A stretch of 64,000 nt of DNA from Seohaeicola_A nanhaiensis (GCF_042654245.1 NZ_JBHSGI010000009.1:248001-312000), one strand, 5' to 3'; positions 34,588 through 44,937 are shown, counted from the first letter of the stretch. Made by a program: numbers and translations. Notes: generated by a model not told the origin, from the letters alone.

Positions 34588-35580
34588 ATGGCGCGCAGGA
34601 ATCCCTACTACTCTGGCCCGGTTTCGGATCATTTCGACGGCCAGGTGTTTCACAATCCGGGCGGCCACCGCCTGAACGGGTTCCGCGAGTTGCTGCGCTG
34701 GCAGTTCGGGAGCGAGACGCGGGCGCGCTGGCCGAAGTCGGCGGTGAGCGCGCATCACGGGGCGCGCCCTGCGGCACGGGTAGACGACCTGCGGGTGACG
34801 ATGGTGGGTCATGCGACGCTGCTGATTCAGACGGCGGGGGTGAATATCCTGACCGATCCGCACTGGTCGGATCGCGCGTCGCCCGTGCAATTCGCGGGAC
34901 CGAAGCGGGTGACGGCGCCGGGGATCGCCTTTGACGACCTGCCGGAGATCGATCTGATCCTGCTGTCGCACAATCATTACGATCATCTGGATGGCCTGAC
35001 TCTGCGCCGGCTGCACGCCGTTCATGCGCCGCGGGTGATCACGCCGCTGGGCAACGATACCCTGCTCCGCCGGCTGGTGCCTGGCATCGAGGTCACCGCG
35101 CATGACTGGGGCGAGGCGGTGGAGGCGGGGCCGCTGACGGTGCATCTGGACCCCTGCCACCACTGGTCGGCGCGGGGCACGCGGGACCGGGCGATGGCGC
35201 TCTGGGCGTCGTTCACGATTGACGGTCCGGCGGGGCGGGTGCTGTTCATCGGCGATACCGGCTTCGATGGCGGGCGGCCCTATGACGTGGTGCGCCGGCA
35301 TGGCGACCTGCGCCTCGCCATCTTGCCCGTAGGGGCCTACGAGCCGCGCTGGTTCATGTCGCCGCAGCACCAGAATCCGGCGGAGGCGATGGAGGGGTTC
35401 CTGCGCTGCGGGGCCGAAGCGGCAATCGGGCATCATTGGGGGACCTTTCAGCTGACCAACGAGGCGCGGGAGGCGCCGGTGGAGGCATTGGCCGAGGCGC
35501 TGGCGGCGCGGGGGGTGGCTGCTGAACGGTTCAGGGCGTTGGCGGCGGGGGAAGTCTGGGAGCCTGGCGGGACGCCTTGA
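34588..35580 (+). CDS. Metallo-beta-lactamase-fold hydrolase (UlaG/NAPE-PLD-like)
   Basis: 330 residues. The dinuclear metal motif LSHNHYDHLDG (HxHxDH) and a second His in DPCHHWSARG, then GDTGFDGG, are complete. The N-terminal HNPGGHRLNGFRELLRWQFGSE and VTMVGHATLLIQ place it with UlaG/NAPE-PLD-type lactonase or phosphodiesterase-like hydrolases. Substrate unknown. Monocistronic upstream of the benzoate cluster. Confidence 0.85.
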   Translation: MARRNPYYSGPVSDHFDGQVFHNPGGHRLNGFRELLRWQFGSETRARWPKSAVSAHHGARPAARVDDLRVTMVGHATLLIQTAGVNILTDPHWSDRASPVQFAGPKRVTAPGIAFDDLPEIDLILLSHNHYDHLDGLTLRRLHAVHAPRVITPLGNDTLLRRLVPGIEVTAHDWGEAVEAGPLTVHLDPCHHWSARGTRDRAMALWASFTIDGPAGRVLFIGDTGFDGGRPYDVVRRHGDLRLAILPVGAYEPRWFMSPQHQNPAEAMEGFLRCGAEAAIGHHWGTFQLTNEAREAPVEALAEALAARGVAAERFRALAAGEVWEPGGTP

Positions 35581-35749
35581 GCCCCGATTTCTGCAATGTC
35601 CCAGCTAGGACGGGGGGTCATATTATTGATTTCATGAGTGTTATCGCTAACAATCTTTGAGATCGGGGTTTGGGACAGGTGATGGTTTCGGGGCGGTTTT
35701 CTGGCAGGGTGGACCAGGTCAAAAGAGCGGATCGCAGGATGCCGAGTTA

Positions 35750-35783
35750 TGCAGTATATTGCCAACTTTGGCATTATGTTGCA
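35750..35783. promoter_or_regulatory. Pair of BoxR-type operator sites before benzoate-CoA ligase
   Basis: TGCA-GTATAT-TGCC at 35750-35763 and GGCA-TTATGT-TGCA at 35770-35783 are two degenerate TGCA-N6-TGCA sites, 20 bp apart, in the AT-rich leader about 80-115 bp upstream of the ligase start. The TGCA-N6-TGCA pattern is the operator known for BoxR/BzdR regulators. Confidence 0.7.
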
Positions 35784-35864
35784 CAATTAGGCGGAGGAGA
35801 GACACGATTCCTGCCGTCGCCTTATAAGGAAATGCGGAATCACCAGGTGAGGGAGCCCAGTCAC

Positions 35865-37400
35865 ATGGCCGAAAACGCCAATGCAGCCATCTATTTCGTC
35901 GATCGTCACGTCGCGGAAGGCCGCTCGGGGAAGACCGCCTTTCGTGAGGCGGATGGGGCGCAGCGAAGCCTGAGCTATGGCGAACTGGCCGAGCAGACCA
36001 GCCGCTTTGCCGGCGCACTGATCCGCCACGGGGTGCGGCGCGAGGAGCGGATCGCGATGATCGTGCGCGATCAGATCGAATTTCCGGTGATCTTCTGGGG
36101 CGCGCTCAAGGCTGGTGCCATCCCGGTGCCGCTGAACACGCTTCTGTCCGCGCAGGTCTATGAGGATGTTCTGAGGGATTCGCGCGCCTCGATCCTGGTG
36201 GTCTCGGAACAGCTGTGGGAGACGGTGCGGCCTGCGATACAGGGCAACCGCTTTCTGCGCGCTGTGGTGGTGATCGGCGCGGCGCCGGAGGGCACCGAGA
36301 GTTTTGACGACTTCATGCGCGGCGCCGAACCGGAAGACGCGGTCGAGGCGCATGAGGACGAAATGGCGTTCTGGCTGTATTCCTCGGGTTCGACGGGCAC
36401 GCCCAAGGGTGTGCGGCATGTCCATTCCTCGCTGAAGGCCACGGCGGATACCTTCGGGCGGCAGGTGCTGGGCATCCGCGAGGATGACACGATGTTCTCG
36501 GTCGCCAAGATGTTCTTTGCCTACGGGCTGGGCAACGCGATGACCTTTCCGATGTCGGTCGGCGCCACGACGGTGATCTTCGGCGGTCGGCCGACGCCGG
36601 AGGCAGTGTTCGACATCATGGCGCGCGAGCGGCCGACGCTGTTCTGCGGGGTGCCGACGCTTTATGCGGCGCTGGTCGCCGAACAGGGACGCCGCGGTAT
36701 GCCGGATCATTGCATCCGCCTGTGCACCTCGGCGGGCGAGGCCCTGCCGCGCGAGATCGGCGAGCGGTTCGAGACGCTGTGGGGCGCCGAGATCGTCGAC
36801 GGGGTCGGATCGACCGAGATGCTGCATATCTTCCTGTCGAACCGGCCGGGTGACTGCGTCTATGGCACCTCGGGCGTGGCGGTGCCGGGATACGAGGTGC
36901 GGCTGGTGGACGAGCATGACGAGGACGTGGGCGAGGGCGAGATCGGCGAGTTGCTGGTGCGCGGACCGTCGAGCGCCGACGGGTATTGGAACCGCCGGCA
37001 CAAGTCGCGCTCGACCTTCGAGGGCCACTGGACGCGCACCGGTGACAAATACGAGCGCACGCCGGAGGGGCGGATGGTCTACTGTGGCCGGACCGACGAC
37101 ATGTTCAAGGTCTCGGGGATCTGGGTCTCTCCCTTCGAGGTGGAGCAGGCGCTGATCGATCATCCGGCGGTGCTGGAAGCGGCGGTGGTCCCGTGGATGG
37201 ACGAGCAGCATCTGGAGAAGCCCAAGGCCTATGTTGTGTTGCAGAGCGGCAAGACAACGGATGACGCGGGCGATCTGAAGGACTTCGTGAAGGATAAGAT
37301 CGGCATGTGGAAATATCCCCGCTGGGTGGAGTTCGTGGACGAGTTGCCAAAGACGGCGACGGGCAAGATCCAGCGGTTCAAGCTGCGACAGGAGGTGTGA
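35865..37400 (+). CDS. bclA: Benzoate-CoA ligase
   Basis: 511 residues from ATG 35865 (GGGAG upstream). Adenylate-forming enzyme with P-loop motif YSSGSTGTPKGVRH, the A8 hinge GRTDDMFKVSG and the catalytic lysine motif KTATGKIQRFKL. Similar to the benzoate-CoA ligases of aerobic hybrid pathways. It activates benzoate with ATP and CoA to benzoyl-CoA, the substrate of BoxAB, and heads the box cluster; whether it also takes substituted benzoates cannot be judged. Confidence 0.92.
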   Translation: MAENANAAIYFVDRHVAEGRSGKTAFREADGAQRSLSYGELAEQTSRFAGALIRHGVRREERIAMIVRDQIEFPVIFWGALKAGAIPVPLNTLLSAQVYEDVLRDSRASILVVSEQLWETVRPAIQGNRFLRAVVVIGAAPEGTESFDDFMRGAEPEDAVEAHEDEMAFWLYSSGSTGTPKGVRHVHSSLKATADTFGRQVLGIREDDTMFSVAKMFFAYGLGNAMTFPMSVGATTVIFGGRPTPEAVFDIMARERPTLFCGVPTLYAALVAEQGRRGMPDHCIRLCTSAGEALPREIGERFETLWGAEIVDGVGSTEMLHIFLSNRPGDCVYGTSGVAVPGYEVRLVDEHDEDVGEGEIGELLVRGPSSADGYWNRRHKSRSTFEGHWTRTGDKYERTPEGRMVYCGRTDDMFKVSGIWVSPFEVEQALIDHPAVLEAAVVPWMDEQHLEKPKAYVVLQSGKTTDDAGDLKDFVKDKIGMWKYPRWVEFVDELPKTATGKIQRFKLRQEV

Positions 37401-37402
37401 TC

Positions 37403-38221
37403 ATGGAGTGGACGGCAACCCCGAAGGCACGGCTGGAGATTGACGGCAAACGGCTGGAATATGCCTGCCATGGCCCCGCACCGGACAAGGCCCCAACCAT
37501 CGTGATGCTGCATGAGGGGCTGGGCTGTGTCGCGCTGTGGCGGGATTTTCCGAAGAAGGTGGCCGAGGCGACGGGGATGGGCGTTTTTGTCTATTCGCGC
37601 GCGGGATACGGGCAGTCGGACCCGGTGGACCTGCCGCGCTCGCTGGACTTTATGACGCATGAGGCGACGCAGGTCCTGCCCAAGGTGCTGGACGCCATCG
37701 GGGCGCAGAAGGTCATCCTGTTCGGCCATTCCGACGGCGCGACCATCGCGGCGATCCATGCGGGCAGCGTCGAGGATTTCCGGGTGCGCGGCCTGATTGT
37801 CATGGCGCCGCATTTCTTCACCGAGCCGATGGGGCTGAAGGCGATTGCCGAGGCGAAGGCGGCCTATGAGAGCGGTGAGCTGAAAGAGAAACTGGCCCGC
37901 TATCACCGCGATGTGGACGTTGCGTTTCATGGCTGGAACGGCGTCTGGCTGGACCCGGATTTCAAGGCGTGGAACGTGGCGGACGTGATCGACTATATCC
38001 GCGTGCCGATCCTGGCGATCCAGGGGCGGGACGATCAGTATGGCACGCTGGCGCAGGTGCAGGAGATCGAAGGGCGGAGTTACGCGCCGGTCGACATGGT
38101 GGTGATCGACGGCTGCAAGCACGCGCCGCATCTGGAGGCGGGTGATCGGGTTCTGGCGGAAGTCGCCGAATACTGCGCCCGGCTGGAACGGATCGAGGCG
38201 GCCGAGGTTGAAACGGCCTGA
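37403..38221 (+). CDS. Alpha/beta hydrolase in the box operon
   Basis: 272 residues starting 2 nt after the ligase stop behind GGAGG. Nucleophile elbow GHSDGA, acid region GRDDQYG, and catalytic His in CKHAPH complete the triad; LHEGLG and SRAGYGQSDPVD are the oxyanion and lid motifs. A similar gene is found in several box clusters, possibly hydrolysing thioesters or ring-cleavage intermediates. Its exact reaction is not established. Confidence 0.87.
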   Translation: MEWTATPKARLEIDGKRLEYACHGPAPDKAPTIVMLHEGLGCVALWRDFPKKVAEATGMGVFVYSRAGYGQSDPVDLPRSLDFMTHEATQVLPKVLDAIGAQKVILFGHSDGATIAAIHAGSVEDFRVRGLIVMAPHFFTEPMGLKAIAEAKAAYESGELKEKLARYHRDVDVAFHGWNGVWLDPDFKAWNVADVIDYIRVPILAIQGRDDQYGTLAQVQEIEGRSYAPVDMVVIDGCKHAPHLEAGDRVLAEVAEYCARLERIEAAEVETA

Positions 38222-38642
38222 CATCCCCCTGCCGACTCACCGCTATGTGCCGGGGCGCTCGCCGCGCCATGCGGAGGGGGCGTTCGAGGCGTTTCACGCC
38301 TCGGTGGGCGCGGGGCCGCTGGCCGAGACGCTAGCCTGGCGCGCGGGGTGGCATTTCATCGAGCAGGGCTTTTTCTGGGAAGCGCATGAGGTGCTGGAGC
38401 CGGTGTGGATGACCCTGCCGCCGAACGCGCCGGAACGGAGGTTCGTGCAGGCGGTGATTCAGGTGGCGAATGCGGCGTTGAAGCTGGAGATGGGGCGGCC
38501 GCGCGCGGCGCTGCGGCTGTGCGGGATCGCCGAGGGGTTGATGGCGGAGAGCGCGGGGCCGTCAGCCATCCTGGGATTGGACCGGGTTCGCGTCGAGCGC
38601 TACGTCAGGAGTCTCCGGGAGCGGGCGGAATTTGCAATATAG
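38208..38642 (+). CDS. DUF309 family protein in the box operon
   Basis: About 144 residues. The DUF309 signature FWEAHEVLEPVW and RRFVQAVIQVANAALKLEMGRP is unmistakable. The likely start is TTG 38208, overlapping the hydrolase by 14 bp; ATG alternatives are absent nearby, so the N-terminus is uncertain. DUF309 proteins form small helical bundles of unknown role. Its stop codon lies inside the first boxC-side BoxR operator. Confidence 0.75.
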   Translation: MKRPDIPLPTHRYVPGRSPRHAEGAFEAFHASVGAGPLAETLAWRAGWHFIEQGFFWEAHEVLEPVWMTLPPNAPERRFVQAVIQVANAALKLEMGRPRAALRLCGIAEGLMAESAGPSAILGLDRVRVERYVRSLRERAEFAI

Positions 38643-38728
38643 TGCATAAATTCGAGAAACTTGGCGAGAAACTGCACTATCATGCATATTCCAGCTTTAC
38701 GAGACATCGGAAATCGCAGTAAAGTGCA
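38633..38728. promoter_or_regulatory. Three BoxR-type operators before boxC
   Basis: TGCA-ATATAG-TGCA (38633-38646), TGCA-CTATCA-TGCA (38673-38686) and CGCA-GTAAAG-TGCA (38715-38728). Two are perfect TGCA-N6-TGCA sites; starts are spaced 40 and 42 bp, close to four helical turns, which would favour cooperative or looped binding. They flank the likely boxC promoter. Confidence 0.8.
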
Positions 38729-38756
38729 TCCAACACACCGATTTGGGGAGCGACTC

Positions 38757-40415
38757 ATGTCCAAGGTCATCGACTTTCAAACCGACCCGTCGAAATACCG
38801 CCACTGGCGCGTCGAATACGATGGAGAGGTCGCCAACCTGTTCATGGATGTGGACGAGGATGGCGGGCTGTTCGACGGCTATCAGCTGAAGCTCAACTCG
38901 TACGACCTGGGCGTCGATATCGAGCTGGCGGACGTTGTTCAGCGGATGCGGTTCGAGCACCCCGAGGTGAAGGTCGTGGTGATGCGGTCGGGCAAGGACA
39001 AGGTGTTCTGCGCCGGGGCGAACATCCGGATGCTGGGCGGGGCGAGCCACGCGCATAAGGTCAACTTCTGCAAGTTCACCAACGAGACGCGGAATACCTT
39101 CGAGGCGGCGGAGGCGGATTCGGGCCAGAAATACATCGCCGCCGTGAAGGGCGCCTGCGCCGGGGGCGGGTATGAGCTGGCGCTGGCCTGCAACTATATC
39201 ATGCTGACGAACGACGCGACCTCTTCGGTTGCGCTGCCCGAGGTGCCGCTGCTGGCGGTGCTGCCGGGCACCGGCGGGCTGACCCGCGTGACCGACAAGC
39301 GCAAGGTGCGGCGCGATAGGGCGGATGTGTTCTGCTCGATCGAGGAAGGCATCAAGGGCGAGCGGGCGAAGGACTGGAATCTGGTGGACGAGGTTGTCGC
39401 CAACTCGGCCTTCGACGAGACGGTGGCGAAGCGGGCGAAGGAGTTCGCGGAGGCGTCGGAGAAGGCGTCGGGGCTGAAAGGCATCGAGCTGAAGCCGATC
39501 TCGCGCAAGTTCACCGACGACGGCGTGACCTATTCGCTGGTCGAGGTGACGCTGGACCGGGACGCGGGCAAGGCGACGATCCTTGTCAAAGGCCCGGATG
39601 CGGATGCGCCCGCCGACATGGACGCTGTGGTGGCCGAGGGGTGCGAGACCTACATGCTGCGGCTGGCGCGCGAGCTGGACGACGCCATCCTGCATCTTCG
39701 GCTGAACGAGCGGCAGGTGGGGCTGGTGGTCTTCACCACCCAGGGGGATGGCGAACAGGTAGCGGCGCATGAGGCGCTGCTGCGCGACAATGCCGATCAC
39801 TGGCTGGCCAACGAGATCCTGCAGTACTGGAAGCGCGTGCTGAAGCGGATCGACCTGACCTCGCGCAGCATGGTCGCGCTGGTCGAGCACGGGTCGTGCT
39901 ATGCGGGGATGCTGGCCGAGATCCTCTGGGCGGTCGACCGCAGCTACATGATGCTGGACGCCTTCGAGGGCGACAACCGCCCGATGGCGGCGATTACCCT
40001 GACCGAAGGCAACTTCGGGCAATACCCGATGAGCAACGGGCTGACGCGGCTGGAGACGCGGTTCCTTGGCGCGCCGGAGCAGATCGACACGCTGAAGGAC
40101 CATATCGGCGAAGGCATCGAGGCCGACGAGGCGGACGAGCTGGGGCTGGTCACCTACATCCTCGACGACATCGACTGGGAAGACGAAGTGCGCATCTTCA
40201 TGGAGGAGCGCGCATCCTTCTCGCCCGACGCGATGACCGGCATGGAGGCGAACCTGCGCTTTGCCGGCCCCGAGACGATGGAAACCCGCATCTTCGGCCG
40301 CCTGACCGCCTGGCAGAACTGGATTTTCCAGCGCCCGAACGCGGTGGGCAAGGATGGCGCGCTGCAGCGGTATGGCACCGGCGTGCGCGGCGAATACAAC
40401 ATGGAACGCGTGTGA
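38757..40415 (+). CDS. boxC: Benzoyl-CoA-dihydrodiol lyase (epoxide-hydrolysing ring cleavage)
   Basis: 552 residues from ATG 38757, with GGGGAG upstream. Crotonase-superfamily enzyme: VMRSGKDKVFCAGANIRML and AVKGACAGGGYELALACNYIML form the oxyanion hole and acyl-CoA site; the second half repeats the fold with VEHGSCYAGMLAEI. BoxC hydrolytically cleaves the ring of 2,3-epoxybenzoyl-CoA to 3,4-dehydroadipyl-CoA semialdehyde and formate. It stands directly upstream of boxB. Confidence 0.96.
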   Translation: MSKVIDFQTDPSKYRHWRVEYDGEVANLFMDVDEDGGLFDGYQLKLNSYDLGVDIELADVVQRMRFEHPEVKVVVMRSGKDKVFCAGANIRMLGGASHAHKVNFCKFTNETRNTFEAAEADSGQKYIAAVKGACAGGGYELALACNYIMLTNDATSSVALPEVPLLAVLPGTGGLTRVTDKRKVRRDRADVFCSIEEGIKGERAKDWNLVDEVVANSAFDETVAKRAKEFAEASEKASGLKGIELKPISRKFTDDGVTYSLVEVTLDRDAGKATILVKGPDADAPADMDAVVAEGCETYMLRLARELDDAILHLRLNERQVGLVVFTTQGDGEQVAAHEALLRDNADHWLANEILQYWKRVLKRIDLTSRSMVALVEHGSCYAGMLAEILWAVDRSYMMLDAFEGDNRPMAAITLTEGNFGQYPMSNGLTRLETRFLGAPEQIDTLKDHIGEGIEADEADELGLVTYILDDIDWEDEVRIFMEERASFSPDAMTGMEANLRFAGPETMETRIFGRLTAWQNWIFQRPNAVGKDGALQRYGTGVRGEYNMERV

Positions 40416-40425
40416 ACCAAAGGAC

Positions 40426-40484
40426 GGTGCGTGCAGAGCACGCACCCTACCGCAAACCCGTAGGGTGCGTGCTTGCCACGCACC
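40426..40484. repeat. Inverted pair of GTAGGGTGCGTGC hairpin elements between boxC and boxB
   Basis: Two 25-bp elements (GTAGGGTGCGTGC...GCACGCACC type) face each other (40426-40450 and 40460-40484) around CGCAAACCC. The facing arms CACGCACCCTAC and GTAGGGTGCGTG form a 12-bp perfect inverted repeat. They share the GTAGG head with the hairpins at 1757 and 11452. Confidence 0.7.
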
Positions 40485-40500
40485 GATCCAGGAGAAGAAA

Positions 40501-41952
<1,452 letters not shown>

Positions 41953-42142
41953 GTCGGGAAGCTGCGGTCCGGGGCCAGCGCTCCGGAACGTGTTTCGCCC
42001 CGCGCGGGGAACGGAAGGGGCTGCCTGCTGCATCCTTTGCAGGACGTGGGCCGGACATGCTAGAAAGGCAGTGTGCGCGGTCACAAGTGGAACGGCTTTT
42101 CAACATTCCCCTGCCACACTGACCGTTTTGTATCGGAGTTGC

Positions 42143-42322
42143 ATGATGGACATCCAACGCTCGAAACCCGATCAGACCCATACCACGGCCCTTTCGGCCG
42201 CGCTGGGCGGTCTGCACAATCCCTGCGTCGGATGTGCGAATTGCAATGGCCTTTGCGCGGATCTTATCGACGTTCTGATGATCCCCGACATCATCCTGAC
42301 CCGGAAGCGCGCATCCCAATGA
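42143..42322 (+). CDS. 59-residue four-cysteine mini-protein coupled to boxA
   Basis: Starts at ATG 42143 (or 42146) after a GGAG site and ends in an ATGA overlap with boxA. The sequence has a single motif C28-x2-C31-x2-C34-x3-C38 (PCVGCANCNGLCADLID), the spacing of a 4Fe-4S ferredoxin site without the usual trailing proline. No helix-rich or signal segments. I do not recognise a family. Coupling and motif suggest an Fe-S or metal-binding accessory for BoxA or for the BoxAB reductase, but this is inference. Confidence 0.72.
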   Translation: MMDIQRSKPDQTHTTALSAALGGLHNPCVGCANCNGLCADLIDVLMIPDIILTRKRASQ

Positions 42323-43503
42323 ACAAGCCGCTGAAACAGCATCTGATCGATCCGGAGATCTGCATCCGGTGCTATACCTGTGAAATGACCTGCCCGGTGG
42401 AGGCCATCGAGCATGACGACAACAACGTCGTGGTCGATGCCTCCAAGTGCAACTTCTGCATGGATTGCATTCCGGTCTGCCCAACCGGGTCGATCGACGA
42501 ATGGCGGGTTGTGGAAGAGCCCTATTCGCTGTCCGAGCAGTACGAATGGACCGAGCTGCCCGAGCAGAAGGAGCTGGGCAACGCCGAGACCAGCATCGAG
42601 GCGATGGACGAGGCGATGGCGGCGCTGCTGGCCGAGGCCCATGCGGGCGCGGGCGGCAAGGCGCGGGCGCCGGCAAGCGCGTCCAAGCCGACCGTGAACA
42701 TGTATAACCTGGGCAAGCCGGCCGAGGCGGCGGTGCAGGGCAATTACCGGCTGACCGAGGCCGGGTCGGACAGCGACGTGCGCCACATCATCCTGGATTT
42801 CGGCAGCCTGCCGTTTCCGGTGCTGGAGGGGCAGTCGATCGGGATCATCCCGCCGGGCACCGATGCCGAGGGCAAACCGCATCTGCCGCGGCTTTATTCG
42901 GTGTCCTCGCCGCGCGACGGCGAGCGGCCGGGGTTCAACAACGTCTCGCTGACGGTGAAGCGGGAAGAGAAGGGTCTGTGTTCGAACTTTGTCTGTGACC
43001 TGAAGAAGGGCGATACGGTGCGCGTCACCGGGCCGTTCGGTGCGACGTTCCTGATGCCGGGGGATCCGGATGCGCGGCTGTTGATGATCTGCACCGGCAC
43101 CGGCTCGGCGCCGATGCGGGCCTTCACCATGCGGCGCCAGCGTACGGTTGGCGGCAAGTCGGGCGGGATGACGATGTTTTTTGGCGCGCGGTCGCCCGAG
43201 AGCCTGCCCTATTTCGGGCCGCTGAAGAAGGTGCCCGATGCGCTTCTGAAAAAGCATCTGGTCTATTCGCGGCTGCCCGATCAGCCGAAGGAATACGTGC
43301 AGGACCGGATGGTGGCAGAGCAGGACGCCGTTGCGGACCTGCTGGGCGATCCCAAGACGCATGTCTACATCTGCGGGCTGCGCGGGATGGAAGAGGGTGT
43401 CGAGAAGACCCTGACCAATATTGCCGAAAGCATTGGCCAGCAATGGACCGCCCTGCGCGACACGATGCGCGAGGAAGGCCGGTATCACGTGGAAACCTAC
43501 TGA
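42319..43503 (+). CDS. boxA: Benzoyl-CoA epoxidase reductase subunit BoxA
   Basis: 394 residues from ATG 42319. Two N-terminal 4Fe-4S sites (Cys15-18-21-25P and Cys44-47-50-54P), then a linker rich in Ala/Glu and a ferredoxin-NADP+ reductase module with flavin motif RLYSVSSP, and NADP motif CTGTGSAPMRAF. The C-terminal HVYICGLRGMEEGVE and YHVETY are the family endings. It passes electrons from NADPH to the BoxB oxygenase. Confidence 0.96.
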   Translation: MNKPLKQHLIDPEICIRCYTCEMTCPVEAIEHDDNNVVVDASKCNFCMDCIPVCPTGSIDEWRVVEEPYSLSEQYEWTELPEQKELGNAETSIEAMDEAMAALLAEAHAGAGGKARAPASASKPTVNMYNLGKPAEAAVQGNYRLTEAGSDSDVRHIILDFGSLPFPVLEGQSIGIIPPGTDAEGKPHLPRLYSVSSPRDGERPGFNNVSLTVKREEKGLCSNFVCDLKKGDTVRVTGPFGATFLMPGDPDARLLMICTGTGSAPMRAFTMRRQRTVGGKSGGMTMFFGARSPESLPYFGPLKKVPDALLKKHLVYSRLPDQPKEYVQDRMVAEQDAVADLLGDPKTHVYICGLRGMEEGVEKTLTNIAESIGQQWTALRDTMREEGRYHVETY

Positions 43504-43938
43504 ATGGCCGATGACGCGGGGCCGCGCGCCTTCGAATACCCGATCCACGTGACCTGGGGCGACTGCGATCCGGCGCGGATCGCCTATACCGGGCGGCTGC
43601 CGGAATTCGCGCTGCTGGCGATCAATGGCTGGTGGGAGCATGTGCTGGACGGCGATGGCTGGTATCAGATGGAACTGGACCGCGGCTTTGGCACGCCTTT
43701 CGTGCATATGTCGCTGGACTTCCGGTCTCCGGTCACGCCGCGCTACCGGCTGATGTGCGAGGTTTTCCCGACCGAGTTGGGCACCAAGTCGATCACCTTC
43801 CGGGTGATCGGGCGGCAGGACGGGGTGGTCTGTTTCGAGGGGCGTTTTGTTTCGGTCTTTGCCGAGGCGGCGAGCGTGCGCACCCGGCCCGCGCCGCCGG
43901 ATGTGCGCGCGATTGTCGAGCCGCTGATCCGGGCCTGA
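43504..43938 (+). CDS. Hotdog-fold acyl-CoA thioesterase (4-hydroxybenzoyl-CoA thioesterase-like)
   Basis: 144 residues, starting directly after the boxA stop. The Asp22 in TWGDCDPARIAYTG matches the catalytic Asp17 of Pseudomonas 4-hydroxybenzoyl-CoA thioesterase. Its place in the box operon suggests it rescues CoA from dead-end aryl-CoA (for example from substituted benzoates) or benzoyl-CoA under overflow. Confidence 0.9.
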   Translation: MADDAGPRAFEYPIHVTWGDCDPARIAYTGRLPEFALLAINGWWEHVLDGDGWYQMELDRGFGTPFVHMSLDFRSPVTPRYRLMCEVFPTELGTKSITFRVIGRQDGVVCFEGRFVSVFAEAASVRTRPAPPDVRAIVEPLIRA

Positions 43939-43991
43939 CGCTTGCCGCGCGGCGAAAGCAATTGCCTGAGCCGGCCGCGCGGGGTAGATCT

Positions 43992-44005
43992 TGCATTATA
44001 ATACA
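43992..44005. promoter_or_regulatory. BoxR-type operator before boxR
   Basis: TGCA-TTATAA-TACA, one base off the TGCA-N6-TGCA pattern, 14 bp before the boxR start codon and overlapping the AT-rich promoter. Suggests autoregulation. Confidence 0.65.
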
Positions 44006-44019
44006 TAAAGCAGCGTTCC

Positions 44020-44937
44020 ATGACCGAGATCACCAACTTTCGCGGCGACCGTATCGCCCCGGCCGACGAGGGGCAGGGCGAGGCTGGCGTGGCGGCGCTG
44101 ATCCGGCAGGTGGGCGAGCGGGTGCGCAAGGCGCGCGAACGCAAGGGCATTCCGCGCCGGGTGCTGTCGGAGATTTCGGGCGTTTCGCCGCGCTATCTGG
44201 CGCAGCTCGAGGCCGGCGAGGGCAATATCTCCATCGGTCTGCTGCAGCGGGTCGCCGTGGCGCTGGATCATCGCATCGAATGGCTGCTGAGCGCGGACGA
44301 CCCCTGGTCGTCGGATGTGGCGCGGATGGCCGACCTGTATCGCGCGGCCAGCCCCGAGGCGCGCCAGACGGTGATGGAGGCGCTGACGGCCGATTCCTCG
44401 GAAGCGCGGCAGGCCCATCGCGTCTGTCTTGTCGGGCTGCGCGGGGCCGGGAAATCCACGCTGGGCGCGATGGTCGGCAAGGCGCTGGGCGTGCCCTTTG
44501 TCGAGCTCAACCGCGAGATCGAGGAACACTCGGGGATGCCGGTGGATGAGGTGCTGGCGCTGTATGGGCAGGAAGGCTATCGCAGCCTTGAGGCGCAGGC
44601 GGTTGACCGGGTGATCTGCACGCATGACAACGTGGTTCTGGCGGTGGCTGGCGGCATCGTTGTCGAGCCTGAGACCTATGCGCGGCTTCTGGGGCATTTT
44701 CATACGATCTGGCTGCGCACCTCGCCCGACGAGCATATGGCGCGGGTGCGCGCGCAGGGCGACGAGCGTCCGATGGCGGGCAATCCGGAAGCGATGGAGC
44801 AGTTGCGCTCGATCCTGACCAGCCGCGAATCGCTCTATGCCCGGGCGGAGGCGCAGCTGAACACCTCCGGCAAGCCTGTGGAGGCCTCGGCCGCCGAACT
44901 GGTGGCGCTGATCCGCGCGCGCGGTTTTCTGGGCTGA
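44020..44937 (+). CDS. boxR: Benzoyl-CoA-responsive transcriptional regulator BoxR (XRE HTH + shikimate-kinase-like domain)
   Basis: 305 residues. XRE helix-turn-helix (about 28-85, RVLSEISGVSPRYLAQLEAGEGNIS), then a linker and an effector domain resembling shikimate kinase with P-loop GLRGAGKST (139-147). This architecture is that of BoxR/BzdR, where benzoyl-CoA binding to the kinase-like domain relieves repression. Six matching operator sites in this cluster agree. It is last in the box region, 81 bp after the thioesterase. Confidence 0.94.
   Translation: MTEITNFRGDRIAPADEGQGEAGVAALIRQVGERVRKARERKGIPRRVLSEISGVSPRYLAQLEAGEGNISIGLLQRVAVALDHRIEWLLSADDPWSSDVARMADLYRAASPEARQTVMEALTADSSEARQAHRVCLVGLRGAGKSTLGAMVGKALGVPFVELNREIEEHSGMPVDEVLALYGQEGYRSLEAQAVDRVICTHDNVVLAVAGGIVVEPETYARLLGHFHTIWLRTSPDEHMARVRAQGDERPMAGNPEAMEQLRSILTSRESLYARAEAQLNTSGKPVEASAAELVALIRARGFLG

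Noticed and set aside
35758..35775. TGCCAA-CT-TTGGCA palindrome as an independent operator
   Set aside because: It arises from the facing inner halves of the two BoxR-type sites and is better explained by them.
42029..42041. TGCA-TCCTT-TGCA between boxB and the mini-gene as a seventh BoxR site
   Set aside because: Spacer is 5 rather than 6 bases and GC/AT composition differs from the six good sites.
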